Part shown: piece by piece, positions 34,052 to 43,606 of the stretch | Position numbering within the stretch: position 1 is the stretch's first letter | Layout of the letters: each line of letters opens with the position of its first letter | Source of the DNA: Pseudomonadales bacterium | Lineage (GTDB): Bacteria; Pseudomonadota; Gammaproteobacteria; Pseudomonadales; Ketobacteraceae | Length of the DNA: 59,778 bases | Direction: 5' to 3' | Assembly: GCA_002701845.1 (NCBI GenBank) | Contig: NZXG01000017.1 | Coordinates: forward strand, 1-59,778 | The notes under the pieces: model-generated | The model's input: the letters and a program-made list of their open reading frames with translations, nothing else | What the model was told of the DNA's origin: nothing | The model's database searches: none | Translations under genes and position numbers: made by a program

Positions 34052-35815
34052 TCACGGACCCGTGTATTCCATGGGGTCCCGTTTAACATCCGGGGCAGCG
34101 TCGGTCCAGCGCACCGAGCCAATGGGCCGTTCCAGTTTGCGTCGGACTTTGGTTTCCCCGGTAATGCGATTAAACACCCGTACCTTGGCGTGAACCGCCA
34201 GATCATTATGGGTATAGCGGGAGCGCATGCGCAGATAGTCCCCCCAGGTGGGGCAATGGAAACGTTCGGTCCACAGATCCGGCTTGGCGATATCCCGGGC
34301 CAGGGACCAGTCATAGTCGCCGTTGCGCAAGCGCACCCGCTGCATGTTCAACATGGCGTTGTAAAACGCCCGCGCTTGTTCCGCCGCCACATCGTAATCG
34401 ATTTCCAGGACGATGGGTCCGGAGCGCAGGGACAAATCCAGCGCCACCTGGGGTTCGTTTTGAATTTCAATGGGCTCGATATCCTCGCCACTGTCCTTGG
34501 GCACCGGCAGCACAAAACCCACCAGAGTGGTGGCCAGCAGGGCGCCGGCGGATCCCAGCAGGGCCACCGGCACGGAGAAATCCCCCGCCACCTCGCCCCA
34601 GACCCAGGACCCCACGGCAATGCCACCGGCGGTGAAGGTGTGAAACATGGACAGGGCCCGGGCGATAACCCAGCGGGGGGTGGATAACTGCACGGAAATG
34701 TTGAGCGTGGAAATCATCAGGATGCTGGCGCCGCTGGCAATAAACAGCCCCAGGCAAGTGAGTGGTAGCGAGCGGCTCAGCCCCACCAGGCACAGAGCCG
34801 CCGCCGCGATCACAGCCAGTAGTTTTAGAGTGGTTTCAGTGGCCAGTCGGCTGCGGACATAGCTGACGGATAGCCCGGCGCAGACGGCGCCCACGCCGCT
34901 GACCCCCAGCAACAGGCCGAAGATATTAGCTTCTCCACCCAGCAGGTCCTTGGCCACCAGAGGTGCCAGGGCATTGGCGGAGGCGACGCAGACACAGGAA
35001 ACAAACGAGCGCAGCAGGGCACGTTTGATGGGTGAGGAATGTTGCGCGTAACGCAGCCCTGACACCAGCGCCCGCCGCAGCCGCTCCGGTGGTAATCGTG
35101 AGGGGGCGTGGTCACGCCGCCAGTGGAAAAAGGTCACGAACAGCGGGATGTAAAACACCGAATTGATGGCAAATGCATAATTGGCGCCGAAGGCCATCAC
35201 CACGATACCGCCCAGGGCTGGTCCCGCGCTGCGGGCCACATTGTAGGCTACCGCGCCGAGCCCGATGGCGGCAGGCAGCTCCTCTTTTGGCACCTGTTCC
35301 TGAATGGACGCCTGCCAGGAGGGCGAATAAAAGGCCACGCCACAGCCGATCATGACAGTGAACAGTAACAGCATCCAGGGAGTGGTGATGCCGTTAAAGG
35401 CCAGGGTTGTCAAAGTGATGGAGGTAACGACGGCGAACGCCAGAGAGCACAGAGCGATCTTGCGGCGGTCGAACATCTCCGCCACCGCGCCGGCGAACAT
35501 AGCCACCAGCATATAAGGCGCCATCAGTGCGGTCTGGGTCAGGGCCACCATGGTGGCAGAATCGGTAAGCCGGGTCATCTCCCAGGCCACGCCCACCCCC
35601 AGTATCAGATGACCGAAATAGGAAAATACGCTGGCGGTCCAGATACTGCGGAACGTCTTGAATTTCAGTGGCGTCAAGGCGCGGGTTTTTTGCTTTGCAC
35701 AGGCACAATCAATTTTGCTTAAACATTTCAACTGGCTTACTCTGAACGCTGTTTGAAACGGTCTGTCAGGCTCAGGATCCGGTCCGGCGCCAGCGTCATC
35801 ATTCAGCTTGAGCAC
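34052..35815 (-). CDS. MFS transporter of the EntS-like (MFS_3) family
   Basis: A 587-residue protein. After an N-terminal extension of about 50 residues (start uncertain; a later start near LKFKTFRSIW would fit the family), residues about 52-460 form 12 helices with MFS features (MFDRRKIAL loop). The C-terminal about 120 residues form a soluble domain (VLEIDYDVAAEQARAFYNAM, RVRLRNGDYDWSLARDIAKP), a ferredoxin-like extension usual in this family. Members export siderophores or small molecules. The substrate is unknown. Confidence 0.8.
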   Translation of the reverse strand: MLKLNDDAGAGPDPEPDRPFQTAFRVSQLKCLSKIDCACAKQKTRALTPLKFKTFRSIWTASVFSYFGHLILGVGVAWEMTRLTDSATMVALTQTALMAPYMLVAMFAGAVAEMFDRRKIALCSLAFAVVTSITLTTLAFNGITTPWMLLLFTVMIGCGVAFYSPSWQASIQEQVPKEELPAAIGLGAVAYNVARSAGPALGGIVVMAFGANYAFAINSVFYIPLFVTFFHWRRDHAPSRLPPERLRRALVSGLRYAQHSSPIKRALLRSFVSCVCVASANALAPLVAKDLLGGEANIFGLLLGVSGVGAVCAGLSVSYVRSRLATETTLKLLAVIAAAALCLVGLSRSLPLTCLGLFIASGASILMISTLNISVQLSTPRWVIARALSMFHTFTAGGIAVGSWVWGEVAGDFSVPVALLGSAGALLATTLVGFVLPVPKDSGEDIEPIEIQNEPQVALDLSLRSGPIVLEIDYDVAAEQARAFYNAMLNMQRVRLRNGDYDWSLARDIAKPDLWTERFHCPTWGDYLRMRSRYTHNDLAVHAKVRVFNRITGETKVRRKLERPIGSVRWTDAAPDVKRDPMEYTGP

Positions 35816-35906
35816 GGCAGGCTGGAGGCAAACGCCAGTATACTACAGCTGTGGCCGTTTTACTCTTGCCGGCTAACGCCAGGAGCTTTGACATTTGAGG
35901 TGGCCG

Positions 35907-36776
35907 ATGGCCGAAATTGAGCATAAACACAATAATTTTGTCGCCGATCTGGATTTAACGTCGGCACTGGTTAATCCCCAGCGCTGCATTATGTGGGCGC
36001 CGTTTAGCGATCTGATTAAAGCTGCCAACGGGTCGGTGCGGGTGGGGGTGTTGGCCACCATGATCGATGTGGCCTGCTCGGACCCTGCGCTTGCCAATTG
36101 CAGCCCGGACTGGACCGCCACTCAGGATCTTGCGGTACAGGCGGCGCAGCCGTTGCGGGAAGGACCGGTGGTGATTGACGCCCGCCTGGTGCGCATTGGC
36201 AAGAAAACAGTGGTCACCTCAGCCCGTATTTTTGACGCCCGGGGGGAGACGGAGCTGGACCGGCTTTGTGCCCTTGGCGACGCGGTTGCCGACCCCGGTG
36301 ATCCGGCGCCCCTGGGGGCGGATTGTGTGCTCACCTTCGCCCGAATTCCCCGCGCCGCCACCCGGGGGGTGGCGGATTACAATCCCGGTGAATGGGTGGG
36401 GCAGGTGCGGCGGCGCTCGCCATTGCATCCGGCTACCGGAGAGGATCTGAACCGCAAGATCGGCATCCAGGTGGTGGCGCCGGCCGCCGGAATAGTGGAA
36501 GTGGCGAGTGCCCCCTATGTGATCAATGCCATCGGTACCATCAATGGCGGGGTCCAGGCCATTATGCTGGAAACGGCGGCGGAGTTACTGCGGCCCGGCA
36601 TGGTGGCCACGGACATTCAGATTAAATACCTGTCCCAGATGAAAGCCGGCCCCGCCCGTACCCGGGGTCGGGTGCTGCGGGATGCGCCGGATCACAGTGT
36701 AGTGGCTCTGGAGCTGGTGGATGCGGGCAATGATAATAAGTTGCTGACCCTGGCGACCGTATTGCTGCAAAAATAA
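35907..36776 (+). CDS. Tandem hotdog thioesterase (PaaI/4HBT-like)
   Basis: A 289-residue protein from ATG 35907 with GAGG 7 bp upstream. Two hotdog-like halves: the first with GVLATMIDVACSDPALAN and ATQDLAVQAA, the second with NAIGTINGGVQAIMLETAAEL and TDIQIKYLSQ. The second half holds a GG-x-E-type arrangement suggestive of PaaI-type acyl-CoA thioesterases. It would release CoA from acyl- or aryl-CoA. Divergent from the MFS gene; followed by a small membrane protein. Confidence 0.7.
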   Translation: MAEIEHKHNNFVADLDLTSALVNPQRCIMWAPFSDLIKAANGSVRVGVLATMIDVACSDPALANCSPDWTATQDLAVQAAQPLREGPVVIDARLVRIGKKTVVTSARIFDARGETELDRLCALGDAVADPGDPAPLGADCVLTFARIPRAATRGVADYNPGEWVGQVRRRSPLHPATGEDLNRKIGIQVVAPAAGIVEVASAPYVINAIGTINGGVQAIMLETAAELLRPGMVATDIQIKYLSQMKAGPARTRGRVLRDAPDHSVVALELVDAGNDNKLLTLATVLLQK

Positions 36777-36851
36777 AGCAGTGAAGTGCGGCTGAAAGGC
36801 GCGATTCAAAAAGACAGGGTCACAAACGAATTGGAAAGGTGAGGTACCTTA

Positions 36852-37259
36852 ATGAAGCTGATCAAGGGTTTTTTGTTGCTTAACGCGGTGGCGTGGCTGT
36901 TCTACGGGATATATTGCCTGCTGCAGCCGGCTTTGTTGACAGAACTCACCGGCATGCAGATCACTACCCCCACCGCGGTGACGGAAGTGCGGGCCATGTA
37001 TGGGGGGGTGCAGATGGCCATCGGCGTGGTTTGTCTGCTGGCCCTGTTTAACCCGGGCCTGTTGCGGCCGGCCCTGGTAATGCTGACTTTTGTTATGGCC
37101 GGGCTCGCTCTGGCCCGCACTCTGGGGTTGCTGCTGGATGGCAGCACCACCGGCTATGTGTTGGGGGCTATCGCTTTTGAAGCCGTGTTTGCGGGGCTGA
37201 GCGGGCTCTGTCTGCGCCGGGTCTCCCACCTGCCTGTTGCGGCAGTCGCCCATGGCTGA
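36852..37259 (+). CDS. Small membrane protein, DUF4345-like
   Basis: A 135-residue protein with four predicted helices (about 3-25, 46-66, 70-92, 98-122). The motif EVRAMYGGVQMAIGV is typical of DUF4345 proteins of unknown function. RBS GAAAGGTGAGG. It overlaps the following SDR gene by 8 bp. Confidence 0.7.
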   Translation: MKLIKGFLLLNAVAWLFYGIYCLLQPALLTELTGMQITTPTAVTEVRAMYGGVQMAIGVVCLLALFNPGLLRPALVMLTFVMAGLALARTLGLLLDGSTTGYVLGAIAFEAVFAGLSGLCLRRVSHLPVAAVAHG

Positions 37260-38004
37260 GGTGACGGACAGCATGAGAACCGTTGTGATCACCGGTGGTG
37301 GTGCGGGCCTGGGGCGGGCGGTGGCCCGGAAATTTATCGCCGCCGGCGACCGGGTGATGTTATTGGGCCGTACTGCCGGCAAACTTCAGGCGGCGGCGGT
37401 AGCGCTGGGTGAACGCGCCGGTGCGGTGCCCTGTGATGTCAGTTCACCGGATTCGGTACGGGCGGCCTTTGATCGTATTACGGAGCTGGCCGGTGGGCTG
37501 GATGTGCTTATCAATAACGCGGCCCTCTTTGAGCCGTTTATGCTGGAGGATGCCAGCGACCAGCAGATCCTCGGCGCTGTGGGCACCAATCTCATCGGCC
37601 CCATGCTCTGTGCCCGGGCCGCCATTCCGTTGATGGGCGCCGGTGCTCATATTATCAATATCACCAGTGAGTCGGTGGATGCAGACTTGCCCCACCTGTC
37701 TGTTTATCAGAGCACGAAAGCCGGTCTGGAACCGTTATCCCGCAGCTTGTTGCGGGAGCTTGAGCCCAGGGGCATCCGGGTCACCAATGTGCACGCCGGA
37801 GCCATGTTTGAGGCAGGCAAAACCTGGGATGTGGACCCCGAAGCCCGCAAAGCATTCGTCCTGGCGGCACAGGGGCGGGGCTTTGATTTCGTCAACCGGC
37901 CCCTGTCCCAATTCGATTCCGTGGCGCAATTGATCCATACCCTGACCGATCTGCCGGCCGATCTTGGGGTGACTTCCATCAGCCTGGAAGCCCGTCACTC
38001 CTGA
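37252..38004 (+). CDS. SDR family oxidoreductase
   Basis: A 250-residue SDR from ATG 37252 (ATG 37273 is an alternative). VITGGGAGLGRAVARKF is the cofactor site, then NNAALFEP, INITSESVDADLPHLSVYQSTKAG with Ser, Tyr and Lys, and NVHAGAMFEAG. Intact. It overlaps the DUF4345 gene and precedes a disrupted MFS gene. The substrate is unknown, but a steroid or hydroxyacyl-CoA is plausible from context. Confidence 0.8.
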   Translation: MAEVTDSMRTVVITGGGAGLGRAVARKFIAAGDRVMLLGRTAGKLQAAAVALGERAGAVPCDVSSPDSVRAAFDRITELAGGLDVLINNAALFEPFMLEDASDQQILGAVGTNLIGPMLCARAAIPLMGAGAHIINITSESVDADLPHLSVYQSTKAGLEPLSRSLLRELEPRGIRVTNVHAGAMFEAGKTWDVDPEARKAFVLAAQGRGFDFVNRPLSQFDSVAQLIHTLTDLPADLGVTSISLEARHS

Positions 38005-38105
38005 GCAATTCCCGCTGCGCGCCGGGTATCGTGGCTGCAGGCGGAATTTGCTAGACTGCCACCAGGATTTATCTCCCCACCGATAACAACAACAGGTATC
38101 CGTTA

Positions 38106-39166
38106 ATGGATTCTCGCAGTGAATTTCGCACCGGCTGGAACGCCTTACTGGCCGCCACCGCCGGTTTAAGTGCCGGCCTGGGGCTGAACGCCTATGTCAA
38201 TAATATTTTCGGACCCTACTTGCTGGAGGCGTTTGACTGGAGCAAAGCGGAATTCGCTCTCAACGGTGCCATCTCTATCATAACCGTATTCTGGATACCT
38301 TTCGTGGGCCGCATGACAGACCTGTTTGGTGTGCGCAAGGTGGCGTTCTTCGGCATCGTCGGCTATCCCCTGAGTTTTGTGCTGTTAAGCATGATGACCG
38401 GTGATGTGCGCATCCTGTATGCCATTCACTTCATGCAGGTGATTCTCTGTGCCACCACCACTGCCACGGTGTACTGTCGGGTGGTGGCGGAGAAATTTTC
38501 CCGCCATCGGGGCCTGGCGTTGGCGATTGCCGCCGCCGGCCCGGCAGCGGCCACAGTGCCCGCAAAGATTATCGCGTTATTTTCAGCAGTAAGGCGTTCC
38601 GGATTATTGCGGTGAGCGGCTTTCTATGCAGTCTGACCCATGCCCTGGCCACTTCCCAGTTGAAGATTGTGGTGGCGGATCACGGTGTGTCCGCCGTGGA
38701 AGCGGGTTATATGGTGTCGGTATTCGCCGAGGGTTTGATAGTGGGGCGGTTGATTGCCGGTATTGCCCTGGACAAATGGCCCACTCACATTATCGCCGCC
38801 ATTGGCATGGGGCTGCCCTGTGTGGGCAACTACATTCCGGCCACCGACACCACCAGTCTGCTGTTTATCGGTTTTGCCATTATCATGCTGGGGCTTTCGT
38901 TTGGTGCCGAGGCGGATATCCTGGCCTATGTGACGGCGGATTTTTTCCCCATGGAAATCTACAGTTCGGTGATGGGGCTGTTGACCACGGCGGTGGGCTT
39001 GTCCATCGGGCTGGGCTCTGGCCTGCTGAGCCTGATGTTGGCAAAGACCGACAGTTTCACCGGATTTCTGTTACTGGGGGGTACGCTGGTGCTGCTGGGT
39101 GGCCTGAATCTGTTGCGGCTGGGCTCGGTGACGGAACTGCGGCAGTCGGATATTCGCCAGGCCTGA
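38106..39166 (+). pseudogene. MFS transporter with internal deletion and frameshift
   Basis: The first frame (38106-38615) gives helices 1-5 of an MFS carrier (GRMTDLFGVRKVAFFGIVG, FSRHRGLALAIAAAGPA). The second frame, from about 38567, gives DYRVIFSSKAFRIIAVSGFL and the last six helices to 39166. At the joint near 38555-38567 about 60 codons (helix 6 and part of the central loop) are missing and the frame changes. Total 353 residues against the usual about 420. A monocarboxylate or steroid-type carrier is likely, now inactive. Confidence 0.75.
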
Positions 39167-39362
39167 CCTGACGGGCGCCGACATTGTCGCCTAAGGGCTT
39201 GACCCACGGGTTCTGAAAGAGTTTTTCAAATTCGAATCGGGTATACTTTACCGCCTGACCCGGGTTCCGCACCCCCGCAGTTTGTTGGCTCAAAATGCCG
39301 GACGGTGACGCTTTATTACACCTGTAAACCCACGCAACCTGCGCAACTTACTCGATAACGCC

Positions 39363-39935
39363 ATGACTCCCATCAGTGACAAATCCACTAACCTCAGCCC
39401 CGCCAAACTGCGAATCCTGGACGCGGCACGACGTTTGTTTTCTGTGCACGGCGTGGGTGGTACTTCGTTGCAGATGATTGCCGATGAAGTGGGGGTGTCG
39501 AAGGCTGCGGTTTATCATCAGTACCCGGCCAAGGAAGATATCGTGTATGCGGTTGGGGAACAGGTCAACATGGCGCTGGCGGCGATCACCGCGGCGGCTT
39601 TGCAGGAGAACGGCATCCGCCGGCAACGGCAGTTCCTGATCAGCCGGCTTATTGAGCTGGCGGTGGCCAGTCGGCAGATCTCCGGGGCGCTGCAGCACGA
39701 CCCCCACCTGCTGCGGTTGTTTCGGGAGCAGAAGCCGTTTCGAAAAGTCATGGATGAATTGAATGCGGTTCTGCTGGGACCGGCCCCGAGCGCCGAGGAC
39801 AAAGTGACGGTGGCCACCATGGTGACCGGAATCGCCGGGGCGGTGATGCACCCTCTGTGCGACGATGTTGACAGCGAGACGCTGAAGGCGCAGCTGTATA
39901 AACTGACCACCAAGTTAAGCCGGTTGTTGAATTAA
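39363..39935 (+). CDS. TetR family transcriptional regulator
   Basis: A 190-residue regulator. HTH at about 15-62: LRILDAARRLFSVHGVGGTSLQMIADEVGVSKAAVYHQYPAKEDI split over two helices. The C-terminal part would bind a ligand. Its stop lies 3 bp from the convergent kinase-like gene. No copy of the CAACA-N-TGTTG site was seen upstream, so it probably has a different operator. Confidence 0.85.
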   Translation: MTPISDKSTNLSPAKLRILDAARRLFSVHGVGGTSLQMIADEVGVSKAAVYHQYPAKEDIVYAVGEQVNMALAAITAAALQENGIRRQRQFLISRLIELAVASRQISGALQHDPHLLRLFREQKPFRKVMDELNAVLLGPAPSAEDKVTVATMVTGIAGAVMHPLCDDVDSETLKAQLYKLTTKLSRLLN

Positions 39936-39937
39936 AT

Positions 39938-41212
39938 TCACTGGTTTTCCAGGCTGCGGATGAGCCCGGTCATATCGGAGCGTTGCCACAGATTGAGAAA
40001 TCCAAGCATGATCAGCAGCTGGGCCCGGGCCTTTTCGTTGTCCTGAATGCGGGGATCGTACCGGCTACAGGACGCATCCCCGCCCACCACCCTGGACAGG
40101 GTGGCCACCGGTCCATCCAGCAGCCAGGTCAGCCCCATAATGGCGGCGTACATCAGCAGATGCTGGTGTAGCTCGTCCGCATCCAGAGAGTGACCACCGC
40201 TGGCCTGAAATTCCCGGCAAAACAGTTGTAACAGTGAATCCAGATGCTGATTCCAGATCCAGGGTTCGGCTCCACTGAGGCAGCCCCAGAGTGCCATCCC
40301 CAGATTCATCTGGCTGACGTTGCCCCAGTCCATCAACCCACACTCCATTGCGCCCGTCGGCGCCCGCCAGAACCAGGCGTTATCCACATGGGCATTCCAG
40401 TGACACAGGGCGATCATTTCCGGTTTCGCGCCCAGGCGACGGTAGACTGCGGATTGCAGGCGGTTGAGACGGGGGGCTTCCACCATCAGCCGGTGGAGAA
40501 ACTCCTGACTGCGGAGCCGGGCGGGAATCAGCCGTGGACAGGCCTCCGCAAACCGCCCGTAGCCGGCCACCCGCCCCTGGATGTCTTGCTCCGTCGCCGG
40601 ATGACGGCTGCCCACCTGAAGTTTTTCCGGATTAAAGGGAAAGGCGTCAGCCACTTTAGTGCTTAGCGGTGCTGCCTGTGAGTGACCTGCAAGACGGGCC
40701 AGTGCCCGAATCAGAGCCCGATAATGCGCCAGCGGCTCAGGCATCCGATAATCCAGGGCCTTGGCGTAATGGGGTTCGTTGTGGCCGTTGCCGAAATCAA
40801 CCCGCTCGGAAATCATGACACCGGATCCCGATTCGGCGTGGAAATCCGCGAAGTAGGCCACCGGTACCCGGATGGGAAAGTCAGCCTCCCGCGACAGCCT
40901 GGCCAGTAATACTTCTGCCTGCATTTGAAACCGCGCCGCGTCCCGTCTGGGATCGTCGTAATCCCGGGAAAACTTGACGAACAACTGCTGATGCAATCCC
41001 GGGCGGGGCCGGGCGTAACTGAGGGTGAGTAGAAATTTGCGGCCGGTGCTACCGGCGCTGACCGGTTCCAGCGTCGAGACGTCAGTGACTGCGTTGCCCG
41101 GATCCAGGGCACCGAACTGCTGAAGCAAGCCGGTCAGGCCCTCGGCGCCCAGGGCCTCCAGTTCAGAGGCCCGGGCGGGGATTGGCAGCCCGGAATAATC
41201 ACCAGTAACCAT
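39938..41212 (-). CDS. Aminoglycoside/ecdysteroid kinase-like phosphotransferase
   Basis: A 424-residue protein of the APH/EcKinase fold. An N-lobe-like region (KFLLTLSYARP..LFVKFSRDYDDP, with a likely ATP-binding Lys) is followed by HWNAHVDNAW as catalytic loop and GLMDWGN as metal-binding DxG-like motif. The standard loop is HxDxxxxN; here Asp is Asn, so catalysis may be altered unless the second Asp (HVD) serves. Members linked to steroid clusters are thought to phosphorylate hydroxyl groups. Function inferred. Confidence 0.7.
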   Translation of the reverse strand: MVTGDYSGLPIPARASELEALGAEGLTGLLQQFGALDPGNAVTDVSTLEPVSAGSTGRKFLLTLSYARPRPGLHQQLFVKFSRDYDDPRRDAARFQMQAEVLLARLSREADFPIRVPVAYFADFHAESGSGVMISERVDFGNGHNEPHYAKALDYRMPEPLAHYRALIRALARLAGHSQAAPLSTKVADAFPFNPEKLQVGSRHPATEQDIQGRVAGYGRFAEACPRLIPARLRSQEFLHRLMVEAPRLNRLQSAVYRRLGAKPEMIALCHWNAHVDNAWFWRAPTGAMECGLMDWGNVSQMNLGMALWGCLSGAEPWIWNQHLDSLLQLFCREFQASGGHSLDADELHQHLLMYAAIMGLTWLLDGPVATLSRVVGGDASCSRYDPRIQDNEKARAQLLIMLGFLNLWQRSDMTGLIRSLENQ

Positions 41213-41248
41213 TGCGGCGGAACTTAAACCGACGCTGATCAGCGCCGG

Positions 41249-43003
41249 CTAAGCCACTTTTTCCTGCTTGCCTTTATCGTCGTCATCGGCCTGCTGCTTC
41301 AGATTTTTACCGGCTTCACTGGCGATATGGTTGGCGGCTACAAAACCAAAAGTGGCCGCCGGACCGATGGTGCCACCGGCGCCGGGGTACAGATTGCCAA
41401 ACGGGCTGCCAGAGTTGTTGCCAGCGGCGTACAGGCCGGGAATGGGCTTGTCGTTGCCATCAACCACTTGGGCCTGACTGTTGGCTTTCAGGCCGCCCTT
41501 GGTGCCCAGATCCCCGAGATTAATCGGCACGGCGTAATAGGGTGCCTGATCAATGGGGCCAAGACAGGGGTTGGGGCTGATGGCGGGGTCACCAAACATT
41601 TTGTCGTAGTCGTTATTGCCACGCCCGAACTCGGGATCCTCACCGGTTCTGGCGTACTGGTTCATATTGTTAATGGTGGTACTGAGGGCGGATTCGGGCA
41701 GGTGAATTTTCTCCGCCAGACCACGGATGGAATCCGCCTTAAAGATATAGTGGTCCCAGCAGTCCGCGGGAATCCGCCAGTCCGGCATAATCAGACTGGG
41801 CAGAAAGCCGCCGGCGGTGAATTTACGCCGGAAATTGGCGTCGAACACCAGCCAGCAGGGGGTGTTGGCACCGGTTTTCAACTGATCCTCCACCATGGCC
41901 ACACCAAACTCGTCATAACTACAGGCCTCGTTGACAAAACGCTGGCCGTTGCGGTTCACGCAGACGCTGTGGGGGCGACCCACGTCGAAGGCCGCCTGAT
42001 GAATTTCATCAAAATTGGAGGCGCTCTCCAGGGGTTTGTGCATGGTGGGAATCCACCAGCCTGCCTCCGTGTGTTCGGTGGCCGCCCCCTGGGCCATGCC
42101 GGCAACAATGGTTTCACCGCGGTTGGCATCCTCCGGTGAGCTGCTGTGGCGGGTCAGGCCGGGGACCTGGAAAAACTTGTCCCGCAGTTCCTGGTTCCAC
42201 TCGAAGCCACCGGCGGCCAGTACCACGCCGTGATTGGGGTGGATTTCATACTGGCGGCCAATGATTTCCACCTTCACCTCCGTGATTCGGTCATCACTGG
42301 CGATCAGTTCCTTCAGCGCGGTCTCGGTTCGCACTTCGACCCCGCGTTCGAAGATCTTGTGATACAGATGCCCCATCAAGGCACCGCCCTGGGTAAACCG
42401 GCGATCACGGCTGCTCAGCAGGCGGGTGTTGATATCGGACCAGTAGTGCCAGAGCATTTTCAGAAACACGGTGATCCAGCCCGGGGAACGGGTGGAAATG
42501 GCAAAGAACTGGCCAATGTCCATGGTGTATCGTCCGAACAGCTTAAAGCGGTTGTACTGCTACCGCATGGCCACGAATTGTTTATCGCTCAGCTGGCGGC
42601 CATCAAAGGTATCGCACAGTACCGAGCGATCCGCCCTGGCTTCCGGGGCGTCCTGGAAGTAGTCGGGCCAGGCCGCCTGCACCAGGGGAACCCCCAGGGA
42701 TACCAGGAACTTTGCCATCTCGGGCGCCTGATCCAGGAATGCTTCCAACCGGTCCCGTTGCACGTCGCCCCGCAGCAGGCTGTCGATGTAGGTGAGGGTT
42801 TTTTCCCGGCTGTCGTCATTGGGGGTCAGCTGGTTGTTGGGAATCCACATGACTCCGCCTGACGTGGCTGAGGTGCCGCCGTATTTATGGGCTTTTTCGA
42901 TAATCAGCACGGACAGACCCAGCTCCACGGCTCTGAGGGCTGCCAGCGCTCCGGCTGCTCCCGAGCCGGCGACAATGACGTCATAGGTTTCGTTTGCGCT
43001 CAT
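41249..43003 (-). pseudogene. KstD-like FAD dehydrogenase interrupted by an amber codon
   Basis: From ATG 43003: VIVAGSGAAGALAALRAVELGLSV split by FAD-binding motif, KYGGTSATSGG. The C-terminal part has GVVLAAGGFEWN, GNNSGSPFGNLYPGAGGTIG. This is the 3-ketosteroid delta1-dehydrogenase/flavocytochrome c family, which desaturates ring A of 3-ketosteroids. A TAG at 42560-42562 lies in frame between DKQFVAMR and QYNRFKLFGRYTMD. Both sides stay in one frame, so a single substitution causes the break. Reassembled length about 584 residues fits the family. Confidence 0.8.
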
Positions 43004-43114
43004 AGGATTTCCCGGTTTTTGTTTGAGTTTGTTTGCTGCAACCCTCCGGCGGCAGCCGGGGATCCGGTGTCGTTGGCAGGGGGCAGCACCTGTAGTCCAC
43101 CGGCTCCGGCGCCG

Positions 43115-43447
43115 TTACAGGGATTCCGGAGCCACCGTTACTTTCAGGCCGTCCAGTTGCTCAGATACCGTAATCTGGCAGCACAGCCGGCTGTTGGGCT
43201 TGCGGGCATCGAACACCATCTCCAGGGTCATGTCTTCCACGTCATCGGGCTCCCCCACCACGCTCTGCCACTCCGGGTCCACGTACACATGGCAGGTGCC
43301 GCAGGCACAACCGCCGCCGCAGTCACCGAGAATGCCCTCGACATTGTCGGCCGTGGCCACCTGCATCATGGTCTCACCCACCTCGGCATCTTTGATCACC
43401 TGTTCTTCACCGTTGATATCAACGAATGTAATGGTCACTTCACTCAT
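43115..43447 (-). CDS. [2Fe-2S] ferredoxin, putidaredoxin/adrenodoxin type
   Basis: A 110-residue ferredoxin from ATG 43447 (AGGAG 9 bp upstream). Cluster ligands are in DCGGGCACGTCHVY (C-x5-C-x2-C) and the distal Cys in RLCCQI. This type passes electrons to P450s or oxygenases. It is divergent from the P450 gene (start 43607), which is its likely partner. The flavoprotein at 57365 could be its reductase. Confidence 0.88.
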   Translation of the reverse strand: MSEVTITFVDINGEEQVIKDAEVGETMMQVATADNVEGILGDCGGGCACGTCHVYVDPEWQSVVGEPDDVEDMTLEMVFDARKPNSRLCCQITVSEQLDGLKVTVAPESL

Positions 43448-43606
43448 CACAGAATACTCCTGATAAAACTTATTACGGCTGGCCAACGGCCGCCCGGTGC
43501 CGGGTTACAGAAGGCCTGCACAAGAAGCGCCAACGGTGATGATTGACGACCCTTTTATTTCGTGGCGCTATGCTGACACCAAATTACAAGAACGGAGAAG
43601 CCGGTT

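Noticed and set aside
32395-34314. A single XdhC-TetR fusion protein
   Set aside because: The open frame is continuous, but the intervening about 70 residues are translated promoter and thiolase-stub antisense, and TetR has its own start at 33093.
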